A stretch of 64,000 nucleotides of DNA, taken from NCBI GenBank assembly GCA_019614645.1, contig JABWDB010000009.1, positions 11,101,023 to 11,165,022 of the forward strand, given 5' to 3'. Origin of the DNA: Stratiolaelaps scimitus (taxonomy: Eukaryota > Arthropoda > Arachnida > Mesostigmata > Laelapidae). Under the pieces are notes generated by a model. That model saw only the letters and a program-made list of their open reading frames with translations, was not told where the DNA came from and did no database searches. Position numbers and translations under genes: made by a program. This document shows positions 11,967 to 23,804 of the stretch, piece after piece; positions within the stretch are counted from its first letter, which is position 1, and each line of letters begins with the position of its first letter.

Positions 11967-14900
11967 CGTAACAACCTTATTTTTAACACACTTAGAGCAC
12001 ACGCAAGTGTTACAGGGGCTATGGAAACCGGTTATCCGACCTAACAAATGATGAAACCAGTGGGTGTCAGTGGGAGTTACGATATGTCGGTTTGATCTAT
12101 ATGAACCCTTCCATGCATCGTGCATTATCATGATTTTGTAAGTCGACTTGTCAAAAAAAAAAAAAATATATATATATATATGAACTGTAAGATTATTCGA
12201 CGAATATGAAATACTACGAGCACATCAACCGCATCTACAGCTAGATTCAAGTCAACCATGGAAAGGTTTACCGCTGGCCAGAAGTTAAACTGCAATAATT
12301 GTAAATAGAGCGAGACCCTATATTATGTAACAGAGTTTACCTCTGTTACCATTCCGAGGGCCGAAACAATATTATGTGTTACTGTCTCACATTTGCATGA
12401 AGAATAGCATTTTGTTAGTAAAAGCCATATAATATAATAATGAATACCATATCAGGATTGTTTCGAGCGATATCTGTCAGTACAGCCAGACTGCTTCCTT
12501 TGCCGCCCGTGAGCTCCTCGTTTTGACATGCGAGATTGGTGAATGGGAGGACGTGCTGTTGACTTGACAGGATCTTGTTCGGAGCACCGAGCTGACGGAC
12601 ATACGGTGATATACGCGGAGCGTCAATCTCAATAGGCAGCCTCCTTAGGGGAGGCAATCCGAATCGAAGAAAAGATAATTTGCTATTTATTTGTATCGTT
12701 TAGGAGAAACCCTGGCTAAAATAGTGTCGTTAACGAGTTGTTTTCTTATTAGAGATCACAGCACCGGACCAATGCTGCCGGTGGCATAATTTCGACTATG
12801 TTTTTACAACCTTCTGCTATTACCAATTAAATAGATCAATGTGTAAACCGAGGGTGCGGTCACTTACTCATTATAGTTAATGACGACAGCATGTCCAATG
12901 TTACTGTCGTAGATGATTTTGACAACACGGATCTGCTGCCTGAAATAAGCGTCATTCATATGATAAGCGACCAGGTTATGGTGGTTTGTATAGTTGTGCC
13001 CATCATCAGAAATCGGCAGGTCACCAATCGTATTGTAGTTGGTCGACTCCGGAGTTGTGGTTAATATTTCATAAATTTTGGATATGTCCATACCTGTACC
13101 AGTCACCACCGACACGATCAATCCAGCTGATCTCATCGACGGACGATTTCAATTGTAATTCCAAATTACTGTATTTTTCTGCAAAATAATAAGACATGTG
13201 TACAGGACACCTTGTCGTCATTCAGGACGTGAGTTATTGCTGATAGCTTTGTTGTATTTAATTGTGCACACACATACATACACACACAGAAACTATCAAT
13301 ATTGTATTCGCATTCTCTCAGGAATGCATGCTCTGGAGTCCAGATGATGCAATTAGTTAAAGATTAAGTATTCGAAAAACAAAAATTCGATAGACGACTG
13401 CCTAGTACAGCATTCAAAGCAGATGACCTATCTCATGGAATTGATTGTCGGATTTTCATTTGCTTACCAGCTCCCGCACGAAGTTTGCTGACACCAACAA
13501 GCGACTTTACCGAGCAATCTTCAAGGGAACGTTGCTGGAGCGAAGTGTAGTTAAAATGGGCGAACAGAAATTTGGGACTTACGCCGTCCACTGCAGCTTC
13601 ATTCAGATCCACACCGAGTCCATTCTGTAAACGCATTGAATCATCAGTTCACTCATTGAGTAAATTGAGTTGGACTCAGCAACAGGCCGTGCACCGTTAA
13701 TTGTCGTGATCTGAATGAGATGAAGTTAAATGAGAGCGTCGGACGTAGAGATGATCGTTCAATGTGTATTGACTGTTCAAGTGCATCGCCTGCGGTGGAA
13801 CACACCACCTCAGCTGACAAGCTCGGGGAAATACTAAAATAATAAATAATAAGAAATACTAAGGTACATCAGCTCGGAACGACACAAGTGTGATGAAAGC
13901 AATCTTCTATTACGTACCTTTGTATAACCCGTAATTCGTGCCGTCATCTTCACCGGGCTATTCTTACCGATTTCGAGCCTCTGTCTTCTGCGATAGCCCC
14001 AAAGGAACAACTCGATCTCTTCAGATCCAAGAAATACTTTCCCTGACATCGAGAACGTTTGAGCGTACACATCCAGCTTGCTTAGAAGACTGTTAATTTT
14101 GGTACCTGCGCAGGCAGTTCCCGCTTCGACCATTTGGTGAGCCAGGAACGCTTCATCGTGAAAGGAGCGATAGTCACCGCAGGCATGGATGAAGTTTCCA
14201 CTGGAATATTACACGTGTATAAGGTAAACGTGTACCTGTAAACTCAGCTAAATAATTCTATCGGTTGAATGTCTTCCGTAGGGCGTCCCGCCAGCTATCC
14301 CACCAGACATAACCACATAGAAATATCACGAGGAAAAATCGACACCTTCTACCAACGAATACTGCGAAATCATCTGCGGCATGAATAATTGGGGCCAGTG
14401 CCGAAAGGATAACAGGGCTGATAATGACGGAGACGAGAGATTCATTCGGAACATTTTTAGGCCAATGAAGATCTGATTTAGCTTTTTTTATGGTATCCCA
14501 CAATCCTGTGCAGATTTGTTTAGGGACTGTTTAGGGAGTTATTTCCAGTGTAAGCTGCCAGAACGATTGATCGGATTTGTCTATAACTTCACGTATTTGC
14601 AACGCACATGAAGATCGCCCGCAGATGAACAGGAGCATTGTCACCAGTCGTTGGTTTCACCAGTCCATTGAATGAGATCCGCCATCTGCGCATGGGCTGC
14701 ATTGGTTCAATGCGAAGGCCCCCAGCTGAGAAGGCTTCACTTGAGGTGCGATCGACCGCTACTCCGTTCGTTGTCGAGGTCCACGACTTCCCAGGTCCTT
14801 CACCCACTCGAACAGTGAATGACACCGTTGCCAATCCTTTAAATTGACAAGAAGTATCATTTTAACCTAACTCGAGTTGTGAATGACTTATTCGAGTGAG

Positions 14901-15148
14901 AGAGAGAGACCACCCAAAGCTTTACGTTCATTCATGTTCATCTATCACATTAGCCAACAATCTACATAGTTACTTTATCTTTCTTCATTTTTCGTTAGGT
15001 GTAATCGTCACCACATTATCCAATATGCGCCTTTTTCTATGGTTTCACCATTAAACGGCCTTGTCGACTTACTTTGAGTCAAGTATTAAATTTACAGTTC
15101 TCAAGGTCTTACTCGACTTCCCAATAAATCAGGGGATTCAAGCAGACG

Positions 15149-15184
<36 letters not shown>

Positions 15185-15445
15185 CCCCTGGATGGTCTAG
15201 TGGTGCGCGTCTTGGACTGCTAGGCTGGAGGGACGCTGAGTTCAAATCCTGCCAGACGCGTAGAATCTTTGGAGTTCTTTATCATCTTTTTTTATCTGAA
15301 GATTCTTGCCAGGTACGAGGAAGAAATAAGAAAGGGAACAGAATAAGCAAAGGTGGCCCCGATAAGTCCTCATAGTAATACCTAAAGGTTAAAAGCTGAG
15401 GCCTGTCAGATAGGGGAACAGCTGAGAATTAGCTCGAAAAACAAT

Positions 15446-15486
<41 letters not shown>

Positions 15487-17154
15487 CCTGTGATGGCTTA
15501 TTAAAATACTTATATAGATGCATGCTCTAATTTAATATAATTATGAGTCTCAAAGAAAAAATTATCTATACGATAATTAGAGAAGTAGTTGGGGACAGGA
15601 TAATAGGCCGAGGCTGCCGTGGTCCCGAGAGAGGCGATGGCGTTGCCTCTTTCCTCACAGTGAGGGAGTGGCGCTACAGAAAGAAGAATGCTATGCGTTT
15701 GTCACCCGTGGCCCGGATCAGCCTGTATATATATATATAGATATATATGTCAAGTACGTGTACTGCCACTGCAATTTCGAGGTGATGGATAAAGATGGAC
15801 CCCTCTGTCAATTTGGCAGATTCGCGCAGATATGTTTGCACTGCGTGGTGCGAAAAGCATCTTCAATGTGTTGCTACATATAAACGACGGCGGGATCCCC
15901 ATTCCTTCCTAGAATAACTTTTCCAGGTACGCGTAGTTGAATGTTAGGCGTGGCTCACAATAACAGTTTATATAGCCAAATGGTGAATATTTGCATCCGC
16001 CTGTATACTATAATTTTCAAAATTCAGAACATTTCTAGTATTGCCAAGTATCCGTTTTAAGAGCATACAACTTCAACAAAAAAATATATATATATATGTA
16101 TTGCTTCAAGAAAATGTAGGTGATGTACTTAAGGTCTTGCGATGCGTTGCGGACACGTATTATGGAATGGATAAACTTTATTGTCAAATTAGTAAACAAC
16201 GAATTTCTGTATGATTCTCGTTTTTCTCAAATTAGGACAATAAGATGTCTTATTTTTATCGGTATTTATGTATAAATTCCCCGGGCTGACTCACAGCCAA
16301 CATTCAATGTCCACGGTATTGTTTTCGACATTGCTTCATATGACGGACAACCCCTTTAGACGCAAATATGCAACAGGGGGGGGGATCGAACCCGTGCACT
16401 TTCGTGTCTCCTTCGATTGCAAGGCGCATACGATTGCACCACATGACCGGACTCGACAGGCATTTATATATAAAGACACCTTATTGGTTCTAGATTATAC
16501 ATGCGAGAAACAATGACTTTAACAGATTCCAATTATGACCTACTGTTATTTTAAAAAAACGATAGAGATTTAGATGATTGAGGATTTCGCACACACGTTC
16601 ATCCTCGTTCATTGACCTTAAGAACAGCGTAAAGCATCTAATATACGTTGGAGCCTTAAGGTAATACTGCAATACCCCGCAGGCGAATTGAATGTCTAGT
16701 TAACATAGTTCTTCACGAATACAAAAAAAATCCTATTCAGAACGGTCCATATGTCAGAGCACAAAAGTAGCTGCGAATAATGGGTATCGTGCTCAGAGAT
16801 GCAAGAATATGAAGTCTTTTCTGGTAGACAGCGTTCCCGCAAGCGACAAGTAGTTCGCGTTTATATTAGATCCAATACAGCTATAATCAACTCACCGTTC
16901 CCGACTCGTGAGATCCGAGCAAACACATACTGTCCCTTGGAGTTCTGCAAGAAAAATTCGATAATATCCTCTTTTCCAACAAGCTTCCCATCTGGCCTTT
17001 CATAGTCAATCTCTTGTTGGGAGGGTATGGCACCATATCGATACGGATCCCTTGAACCAAAGTTATATAGCTTGACAAATCGGTCCTTCCGATTCGCACG
17101 CGTGATCCATAGACACACACGCAGATACAGATAGTGCAGCCAATACAGAACCAT
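2176..17154 (-). CDS. Phosphoenolpyruvate-synthase-like protein (ATP-grasp plus phosphohistidine domain), 27 coding exons
   Basis: Exons in 5'-3' order on the minus strand: 17154-16896, 14836-14608, 14200-13918, 13624-13583, 13534-13468, 13178-13094, 12939-12868, 12682-12448, 11846-11698, 11536-11379, 11080-10827, 10636-10519, 10299-10148, 9799-9669, 8931-8760, 8442-8317, 7936-7766, 7436-7352, 6878-6752, 6506-6359, 6078-5918, 5677-5562, 4733-4643, 4203-4101, 3781-3650, 2643-2544, 2321-2176. All junctions are GT-AG with matching phases; the total is 3912 nt, 1303 aa. The N-terminus is hydrophobic (MVLYWLHYLYLRVCLW), a possible membrane anchor, with an in-frame stop upstream. The PEP/pyruvate-binding ATP-grasp domain runs about 400-712: TGGKGSSLAVL at 404, RSSACGED at 512, FGLGESVVS near 610, LQARPVT at 707. 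NVGEVFGG, FLKEHGHRC (an HGHR signature) and FFLTPGEMVDL follow. The swivelling domain has TELGGLISHG with candidate phosphohistidine 1255, then VAREYGLPSIVG. Architecture matches arthropod proteins annotated 'putative phosphoenolpyruvate synthase' and bacterial rifampicin phosphotransferases; substrate unknown. Least certain is the intron 13093-12940, where an alternative open frame continues. Confidence 0.86.
4425..4562 (+). mobile_element. tRNA-derived SINE-like repeat, family IR2, copy 1 (intronic)
   Basis: Shares a head with a tRNA-like B box, then TTGCACATTTTGCATTTA, a GGGGTTGTCC block, ATGAAGCAA and GTGAGTCAG with the copies at 16283-16455 and 26098-26215. It lies in an intron of the PEP-synthase-like gene, inserted antisense to it. 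Confidence 0.65.
8598..8612. repeat. Poly(G) tract
   Basis: Fifteen consecutive G on the plus strand in an intron of the PEP-synthase-like gene. Tract length may be unreliable in an assembly. Confidence 0.9.
9205..9300 (-). mobile_element. tRNA-like SINE head
   Basis: On the minus strand, GGTGGCTTGGATGGC resembles a tRNA D-arm/A box and CGCAGGTTTGAGTGCC about 45 nt later resembles a B box. The spacing fits a degenerate tRNA-derived SINE rather than a working tRNA: no acceptor stem could be paired. Confidence 0.4.
9370..9455 (-). repeat. Interspersed repeat family IR4, copy 1 (intronic)
   Basis: On the minus strand the core reads TGAGGCCGCCATGGTC, then GGGAGGCGATG and GCCTCTCTGCACAGCG. The same order of blocks recurs at 15585-15715, 25583-25735 and 40663-40800. 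Confidence 0.6.
9925..9982. repeat. 58-nt near-perfect palindrome (hairpin) inside an intron
   Basis: Two 21-nt perfectly complementary arms (9925-9945 and 9962-9982) enclose one A-C mismatch, a further 6-bp stem CTTGTA/TACAAG and a 2-nt AA turn. The stem is 27 bp with one mismatch, in the intron between the exons ending at 10148 and starting at 9799 of the PEP-synthase-like gene. Confidence 0.9.
11930..11966. repeat. (TA)n microsatellite
   Basis: An uninterrupted TA run in an intron of the PEP-synthase-like gene. Similar runs flank several of the interspersed repeats in this window. Confidence 0.9.
12181..12356 (+). repeat. Interspersed repeat family IR3, copy 1, next to a (TA)n tract
   Basis: About 175 bp (key words GATTATTCGACGAATATGAA, ATCTACAGCTAGATTC, TATTATGTAACAGAGTTT) is nearly identical to the reverse complement of 20815-20988. 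Both copies abut a TA microsatellite at the same end. No coding capacity and no obvious tRNA boxes, so possibly a MITE. Confidence 0.7.
15152..15180. repeat. (TA)n microsatellite at the left edge of a SINE
   Basis: The TA run directly abuts the tRNA-like head of the IR1 element. Confidence 0.9.
15181..15447 (+). mobile_element. tRNA-derived SINE, family IR1, apparently full length
   Basis: The head reads GGATGGTCTAGTGGTGCGCG (A-box-like) followed about 40 nt later by TGAGTTCAAATCC (B-box-like). The tail contains GATTCTTGCCAGGTACGAG, GCAAAGGTGGCCCCGATA, CATAGTAATACC and GCCTGTCAGATAGGGGAACA. The tail recurs in inverted orientation at 29966-30086. TA runs sit at both ends. It lies in intron 1 of the PEP-synthase-like gene. 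Confidence 0.7.
15448..15482. repeat. (TA)n microsatellite at the right edge of a SINE
   Basis: A TA run directly after the IR1 element, so the element sits between two TA tracts. Confidence 0.9.
15585..15715 (+). repeat. Interspersed repeat family IR4, copy 2 (intronic)
   Basis: Blocks in order: GTAGTTGGGGACAG, AGGCCGAGGCTGCCGTGGTC, GAGAGAGGCGATGGC and TTGCCTCT. The same order recurs in the other IR4 copies. Confidence 0.65.
16283..16455 (-). mobile_element. tRNA-derived SINE-like repeat, family IR2, copy 2 (intronic)
   Basis: On the minus strand this copy has the clearest head: ATGTGGTGCAATCGTATGCG, then CACGGGTTCGATCC (canonical B box), then TTGCATATTTGCG, GGGGTTGTCCGTC, ATGAAGCAATG and GTGAGTCAG. 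It lies in intron 1 of the PEP-synthase-like gene. Confidence 0.7.
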
Positions 17155-20100
17155 GTTTCTTGCTTGTCGGAGAACGGTCTGATTGTAATATAAACTTCTC
17201 GACACACCTAACTAGCAATTCGGTCCTGTTATCACTATCACTTCGGATGAGGGTGTTTAGTTCGAACGAAGTCTGTATCCTTCCCCCAATGCAGGTGACC
17301 CGTTCGAGCGCACAGTCAATTGTCAACGTTTTATTGAATTTCAATTGCACACTTGTCTGGAACACGTAGCAACACAACTGGCGCCGCACCAAAGCTAATC
17401 GCGCCTGCACAAACTGTCAATCCGCACATCTAGCGTGTCATCCTCTCACGAGCGTGCAACAACAACCGCGCGCCAGGCGCCAATCAAACGATCGAAGACT
17501 AGGAAGAGACCAACTATCACAGCGAATCCGTCGTCGATCTGCGCAGGAGGCAATCTATCGCTGTTGCATAGAGGAATATATGTGTAGAGATTGTCCGCCT
17601 GTGAACATGTCCTTTCTTCAGCTAGGCAAGAGCCGCTGCCGACTCGCAGAGAAGACTCAACTTCACCAAGGCTACACAAGCAGCACCGATGAAGATTTCA
17701 GCTGTAATAATAATGATGAGTTTCCTGCCCTGCTGCATTGAGCCCTCCGCTCGCATCGGTGCTGCTGGCAAAAGACCCGGCACTATGACGATCACTTTGA
17801 GCGAGGGGGATGAAAACTACACATGGAGCTGCGTCTAGCTAAATCGCTTTCCGAGTCATTTCTCTATGGACATACGAAGCCACCAGCAAATCATTGCCGT
17901 CAAGTGGACCACTGACAAGATGTGGCTCCAGCTGGTAAAACAGAGAAGCATGGCTCACCGTCAAGGTCACCACAAATTGGATTGTATTGGACAGCAACCA
18001 CTTACTGCTATTACTTGCCTGTGCATATCGCTCAGTTGCAGTGAAAAACTGCGATGTCGCCAATCGCGGTCTATTGACGGATAGACGAAGGATCTTGTGT
18101 GTGCATTAGTCGGTCGTGTGATTGACACTGAAATTATCAATACTAATAATAATAATAATCATAACAGCAGAGATAGCAGGAATGATAACCAACTCGATTA
18201 TGTCATCTCGTCGGTTGAGCGAGTCGAGGGCAAATCGGCAACTGAATGATGGAAGGTTAAACTGAGTTAGGTCCGGACAGTGACTTCATCGAAGTGCTAC
18301 AGTTAGCAAGAGACAAAATAAATGAGAAATTCTAGATATAGTAATGCTTTGATTGCGGTGTGGGTCCATTTGGGCTCCGTTGGGAACAGCACAATCGTTA
18401 GTTGGAGATTCAGATATGATAGACAATATCTACGACATACAAGCAAGGTTCATCATCACTTCTATAACATTAAGGGGCTATCTGCGACAGAAGCATTGTC
18501 ATTAGCCAAGTCTTTGGAGAAGCGGTCATTAAAGATGGTCTCGGCCCCTGTGGCATACTACATAATGATCAGTGCCTCATGATTGATGACTACGATTATT
18601 GACCATTCGTAACTCGATGCTAAAAGCGAGCTGTATTACTCCGACCTTATCCTTGATCTTAAGAGATCGTGTGATCTGAGATTCGTCTCTGCTGATTGTT
18701 GTATCATCATAAGCAAACTAATATCAACAATATACATCTAGCGACAATAAACGAAGCCGTTCTTACTGATATTTAATCCAGAGAAATAGCTAGAGTTCTG
18801 GTATTATTAATTTAATCATTGCAGGCAGTTTGCAATCGTTGTTTGTCTAATAGCTGCGTTGGTACGTTTGTATTAGTCACTTTTTAGTCAGCTCCCTTTT
18901 GCTAACAGCGGTAGTATACGATACATAGGGTTGATGGAATTGTTATTGTTATTATTATTAATAATTGTCGTTAGCGACATATTTGCGAGGTGTAGATGAC
19001 GATGAGAAGTTTGCAGGATTGAAGAGACTGCTTCATTCGTTTATCCCTATAACACATCTTATTATTATTATTATTATTATTAAATTGGGGTTACGTTTGG
19101 TTTTAGCTCATAAATTTCATTCATACTCAAATCGTTCGTTTGCACTGCAAAGTATCTAATAAATCGTACAACCAACCTCCTCTTTATACAAAATACGTTA
19201 CATTTAGATAGTTATGGTAAGTATAAAAAAATGTTGTCACTATTTTTCATGTTCCATATGTGCAATTGTGTGGCCAAACAAATTGGCAGCATATACGGGA
19301 AGGCGTGAATTTCATATCAAAAGCCCTTGAGTATCAAGACATCGACGGCCGACATTGTCAGAAGAGATTGCATGCAGAAGATTCGAACAAGAACCTCGCG
19401 AATTGCTCGTCGAAAGTCGGGGATATACATATCAGAAAGCAAATCACACAGAGCTTTAAAGCAAATACTCGACTTACGACGGGAATAGCAGATTTTAATA
19501 TCTCCCAAAATCAGACCAGATAACTCCGACGGTAGGAGGTGCAGCAGACAATGCTGCATTTTCCAGTTTCACGATAGGCTAAATTCTGCTAGCAGAATTA
19601 ACCAATGTCGTCAACGCTGTAAGCCATACACCGAGCAGAAAGATTGATGAGACATGGAAGGACATACTTCTGCATCGAGTTACTTCGAGATTTCTTCTTG
19701 AAAATAACTCAGTTATGTCCGGGCCACTAATGAACCCGGACGTATCATGCACATCTAGAGTCAAACTAAAACATGATCTAGTTAAAACAAAAACAGACCT
19801 TGAGGACAGCGAGGGATTAAGAAAACTGCCGGGACACACGACAATCGATCCATATAATTTATTTACCGAAAATAGCTCCTATTTACGTCCACACACTGAT
19901 CTGGGTCTGTCATAGTGCTAAATAGTACATTACAAGCAAACGTTTTCTGAGGCATCCGACAGCTGTACTTCAATCTTTGCTCTGATCGCACAATTTTCTA
20001 GTTAGTCGGTTTGGGACGGTTGGAGCTACGGCAGATGCCCTGCGTGGACACGGACGGGGAAAATTATGAGAGCAATTTGACGGGTGAGTAAATGCATTCG

Positions 20101-20981
20101 GCGTCATTTGTTCAATGAAGGTATCGACGATAGTCGCCGAGAATCATGGGATATTGTATCATCGTATGTCATCACGTGAATGCTGTTTTGTTTAAATAAC
20201 TCCGCAATTTCGTCAGCTCTTATTGCTTCCTTCGATATAGATGCAATAACGAGTATTGGCAACAGTCGACGAATATGTTGTTAACGCCATTAATGTCAAC
20301 GCTTACGATTGCTGCTGGTAGATTGTAAGGGTACCTTCTGATACTCTCCAATATAGATGTAATAACATTTAACAGTCTGCGAAATAACAATCGTGTATCC
20401 CTACGAGTGAAACCTTTTCTGGCTATTAGCTTCAAACCATGGTTTACATTGGGGCTTGTGATATCTGTTTAAAGCGCTATCTGAGAGAAATATGCTCAAA
20501 TTGAAACAGGTAACGCGTGCAGAGAAAAAAAAACTTCAGCATTTAAATGATTACCAATCGTTGGCCTAGTCCAAATATGAGTACCTTATTCATTAGGGTA
20601 TTTGTTATCAGATCTACCGCACATCTTGGCCTATTCACCTGAATTATTCAGCCATGAATGCGACCCATAAGAGCTTCGTTACATTTTACTTCAATAAATC
20701 CTACAGTCTAAGACTCGCACTGAAAGGAACAATCGAGTTGAATAGCTTCGCTTTTCCAAACGAATTGCATCGCACAAAGTTCTATTGTCCATGTGAAACA
20801 GTAACAGAATATTGTTTACCCTCTCAGAGAGAAACTCTGTTACATAATATAGGTCTAGTTCTATTTACAGTTATTGCAGTTCAACTTCCGGCCAGCTGTA
20901 AACCTCTTCATGGTTGACTCGAATCTAGCTGTAGATACGGTTGGTGTCCTCGTAGTATTTCATATTCGTCGAATAATCTTG

Positions 20982-21015
<34 letters not shown>

Positions 21016-23804
21016 GTCTGATAATGCCCTTTCTGGATTATTTCCAGTGAGCTTCGGCGGCCATTCTAATTTCGCGCCGGTCATTTTTGTACCTTGGATG
21101 GAATCTTGACTGTGCTTGAGTTGGCGGTTACTAGAACGTTCGGTTCCATTGTTTAACAATGGTAGCACTTAAAAGCGGCTTACCGGATTGTTGTTGTTGT
21201 TGTTTTTGTTGCTGTTTGTACAGGGAGCAAGTTGGTTTTTTACAATGTCTATTAAGCGTGTTATGCTACGAACCGAGTAGTTACATTATATATTTCATTA
21301 TATATATAAATATATAACCTATATAGGATTGTTATATAGAGTAAGATGCATAATGGGGTACCCAAACTATGAAGGACCGCTTTAGGTAAAGCTTTCCTTT
21401 GTACCATATTAGCAAAAAACGAACATTGCTGGAGGAGCCGACAAAAACAATACAATGAAGTATATATCGAAGGCTGTTTATACGAAGGCTGTTTCTGTTT
21501 CGGTCGTTAGCTGAGAGAACGCCCCTGGTTCTTTAAAAGATCTCTGGCGGAATATGGATTCCTGCAGCTAATTGACATGGCATGGTGACTCTACGGCCGT
21601 TTTGCACTATCGATCATTTATTCTGACATCTTCCACTCAAAACAAGTTAATGGATGATTACAGACAGTGTCTTTGGATATTGTCGACAGCAGATATAGGA
21701 AACAAATTAACAACGTATTTTAAATATGGTGACCATTTCGGCTCTGCCTTACCAGGGACACAGGTGGCTACGCAGCTCGCGCGTATTAGATACAGCAGAT
21801 ATGACGTGTGATACTAGTGAAGCATTAGCTCACTGTAGCTTATAAACTAAGCTATGGTTTGATGATTAGAGCGTTATAGAGCCTATCATAAAAAGCGCAC
21901 AGATGACTAAGCATAAATGTAACCGTTTTTTCCAAGGGTCAAGATGCACTAAGATTTTCTTCCTGCTACAATTGCAGTGTCATTTACACCTTCAATCGAT
22001 GTCAAGTGCTCGAGTGTCTTAGTACTATTCTTCTAACGGCTTCCATTCCCGGCGACAAAGCACGTATGCGTGACCTTGTGGGTTCATGACTGGCGATTGT
22101 CCAGGGAGGGCCAATCACCTTGCAAGTAAGAGTTTGACACGTTTTAAGGAGAACAATGCATTTTCTACGACTGCCCTATGATAATGAGTAGGCCATTTGC
22201 GAGAGGGTCGCATGGTACTGAGTAAGCAATGATGCCGGACACTCGATCGTTCATCGTGGGCTTGTATGACAGGTTGCGGGCCAGTAATCTGCTAAATGGG
22301 AGAATGTTCCTCGCAGTCTTGGTGTCTAAGTTAACTGAGACTGTCTATAAGAAAATGCTGTTCTAAGCGTGCTGTCCTTATTGGTCACATTGTAGTCATA
22401 AGTTATTTGACCGAACACTTATGACTTAGAGGCCAGATTGTAGCAAAGTCGCCAATTAAATGTTATCAGCTTATTTTTTAATGACTAATATATATATATA
22501 TATATATGTTATGCCTAATTTCGTTATCGAGAGTTTCCTGAGTCAAATGATGCACATCACCAATTGCTCTATTTAGTGCATGGCAACAATAATAATCACA
22601 ACGCCTTGAATATGCAAAGTTGGCCGTTGAATCCATCGATTATTATTGTTTTACTCTATCGAAAGCAGTACGGTGAGGTTCTGCATTGTCATCGAGGTGC
22701 CACGTTTTTAAAAAATTCGAGATATTGGCTTGCATCGATATGTTCGTTTTTACGCAATAGCTAGAAGTAACAAATACTGGTTAACGTCTTTACCAAGTAT
22801 AATCATCACTTTGGGGCCAAATATGTTCGGAATTAGCACTGGATGTTTTTTTCATTCGTATGAAGCAATTTTCTTGTCTGGTCCCCCTCAAGCTGCCGGC
22901 ACAAACTCATCCGAGCCTCGTCGATCGCAGCAGTGCGTGTCAGTTGAGCTTTTTTTGTTACTTACTTAATTTTCAATGTTTCAAGGTAATTTTCATTGTT
23001 TTCGTTATAGCTTTAACGTTTTAAGCAGTCAAGAATAGGCAGAAAAAGAGGTTTTGGTTTATCCCCTGCTTTTTATCAAAGGCTGCGGTAATTGTCGCAA
23101 ATCGTTCGTTCGTTCGTGGAATGTCCTAAGTGAATCACCTCCTCTGTGACCTTCAACGGTCCAATCACCCCTCCTGAATCGCTTGCAAGAGGTAGTAAAC
23201 TCTTTGCCTCCGTGTCTAACATTTTCACAGGTTTTCGATGAATTTTTGTTCGGACTTGTTCTTTCATTAAACAAAATTTTAATATCAGAACCCGGATTTT
23301 CAACACTAAACGTGGTTCAAAAGTAATCATAGGCCTCTGTACAAAAGCACCTTCGCGCGGCCTAATATTATTATATGTCGGCAATGCACATCATGTCCAT
23401 CAGAACAGCTATATCGACTATACTCGTACTCTGGTCGAATGAACGGGCTTATTGCCGTAACAGAAGTCGCAGCAAGGCGACAACTTGTTGCAAACGAAAT
23501 CGAGCATAGCATTGACCAATCGAAATTTCAGACCTGCCTCTCCGGGTTTGTGCACACAAGTGGCACATGCCGCGTATTCCACAAGGCGTTATGCCAGCAA
23601 ACGATTCTTGAGCAAACTGGCCACTGTATTCGGAAAAGCGCCTAATGCGATTAAACGTATGCAAATGACTGCACAGTCGGTCAACTCTGTGAAGATAACG
23701 AAAAAATTCTGACTTGTCGTAAGCAAATCTATCAGTCGCATCTAAATTGCTTCCGTGTGTAGTGTTTTGTGTGCAGGAGAAGAGAGTTAGACAGCTTCAT
23801 CGTT
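17155..23804. other. Gene-poor region between the PEP-synthase-like gene and the GNAT cluster
   Basis: About 6.6 kb. The left end must hold the promoter and 5' UTR of the minus-strand gene. Open frames are short, with no recognisable domains. It contains one IR3 repeat, (ATT)n runs near 18948-18961 and 19061-19080 and TA tracts near 20985-21012 and 22489-22507. A TTTTGTGTGCAG just before 23781 could be a splice acceptor for a 5' UTR exon of the first GNAT gene. Confidence 0.5.
20815..20988 (-). repeat. Interspersed repeat family IR3, copy 2
   Basis: The reverse complement of this stretch aligns almost base for base with 12181-12356 and abuts a TA tract at the same end, which continues to about 21012. 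Confidence 0.7.

Noticed and set aside
14258..14503. Open frame with membrane-like segments between two exons of the PEP-synthase-like gene
   Set aside because: Exon 14836-14608 joins 14200-13918 in phase without it; treated as intron.
17063..17410. 115-aa minus-strand frame at the 5' end of the PEP-synthase-like gene
   Set aside because: Different frame from exon 1; the exon 1 frame has the family-like N-terminus and an in-frame upstream stop.
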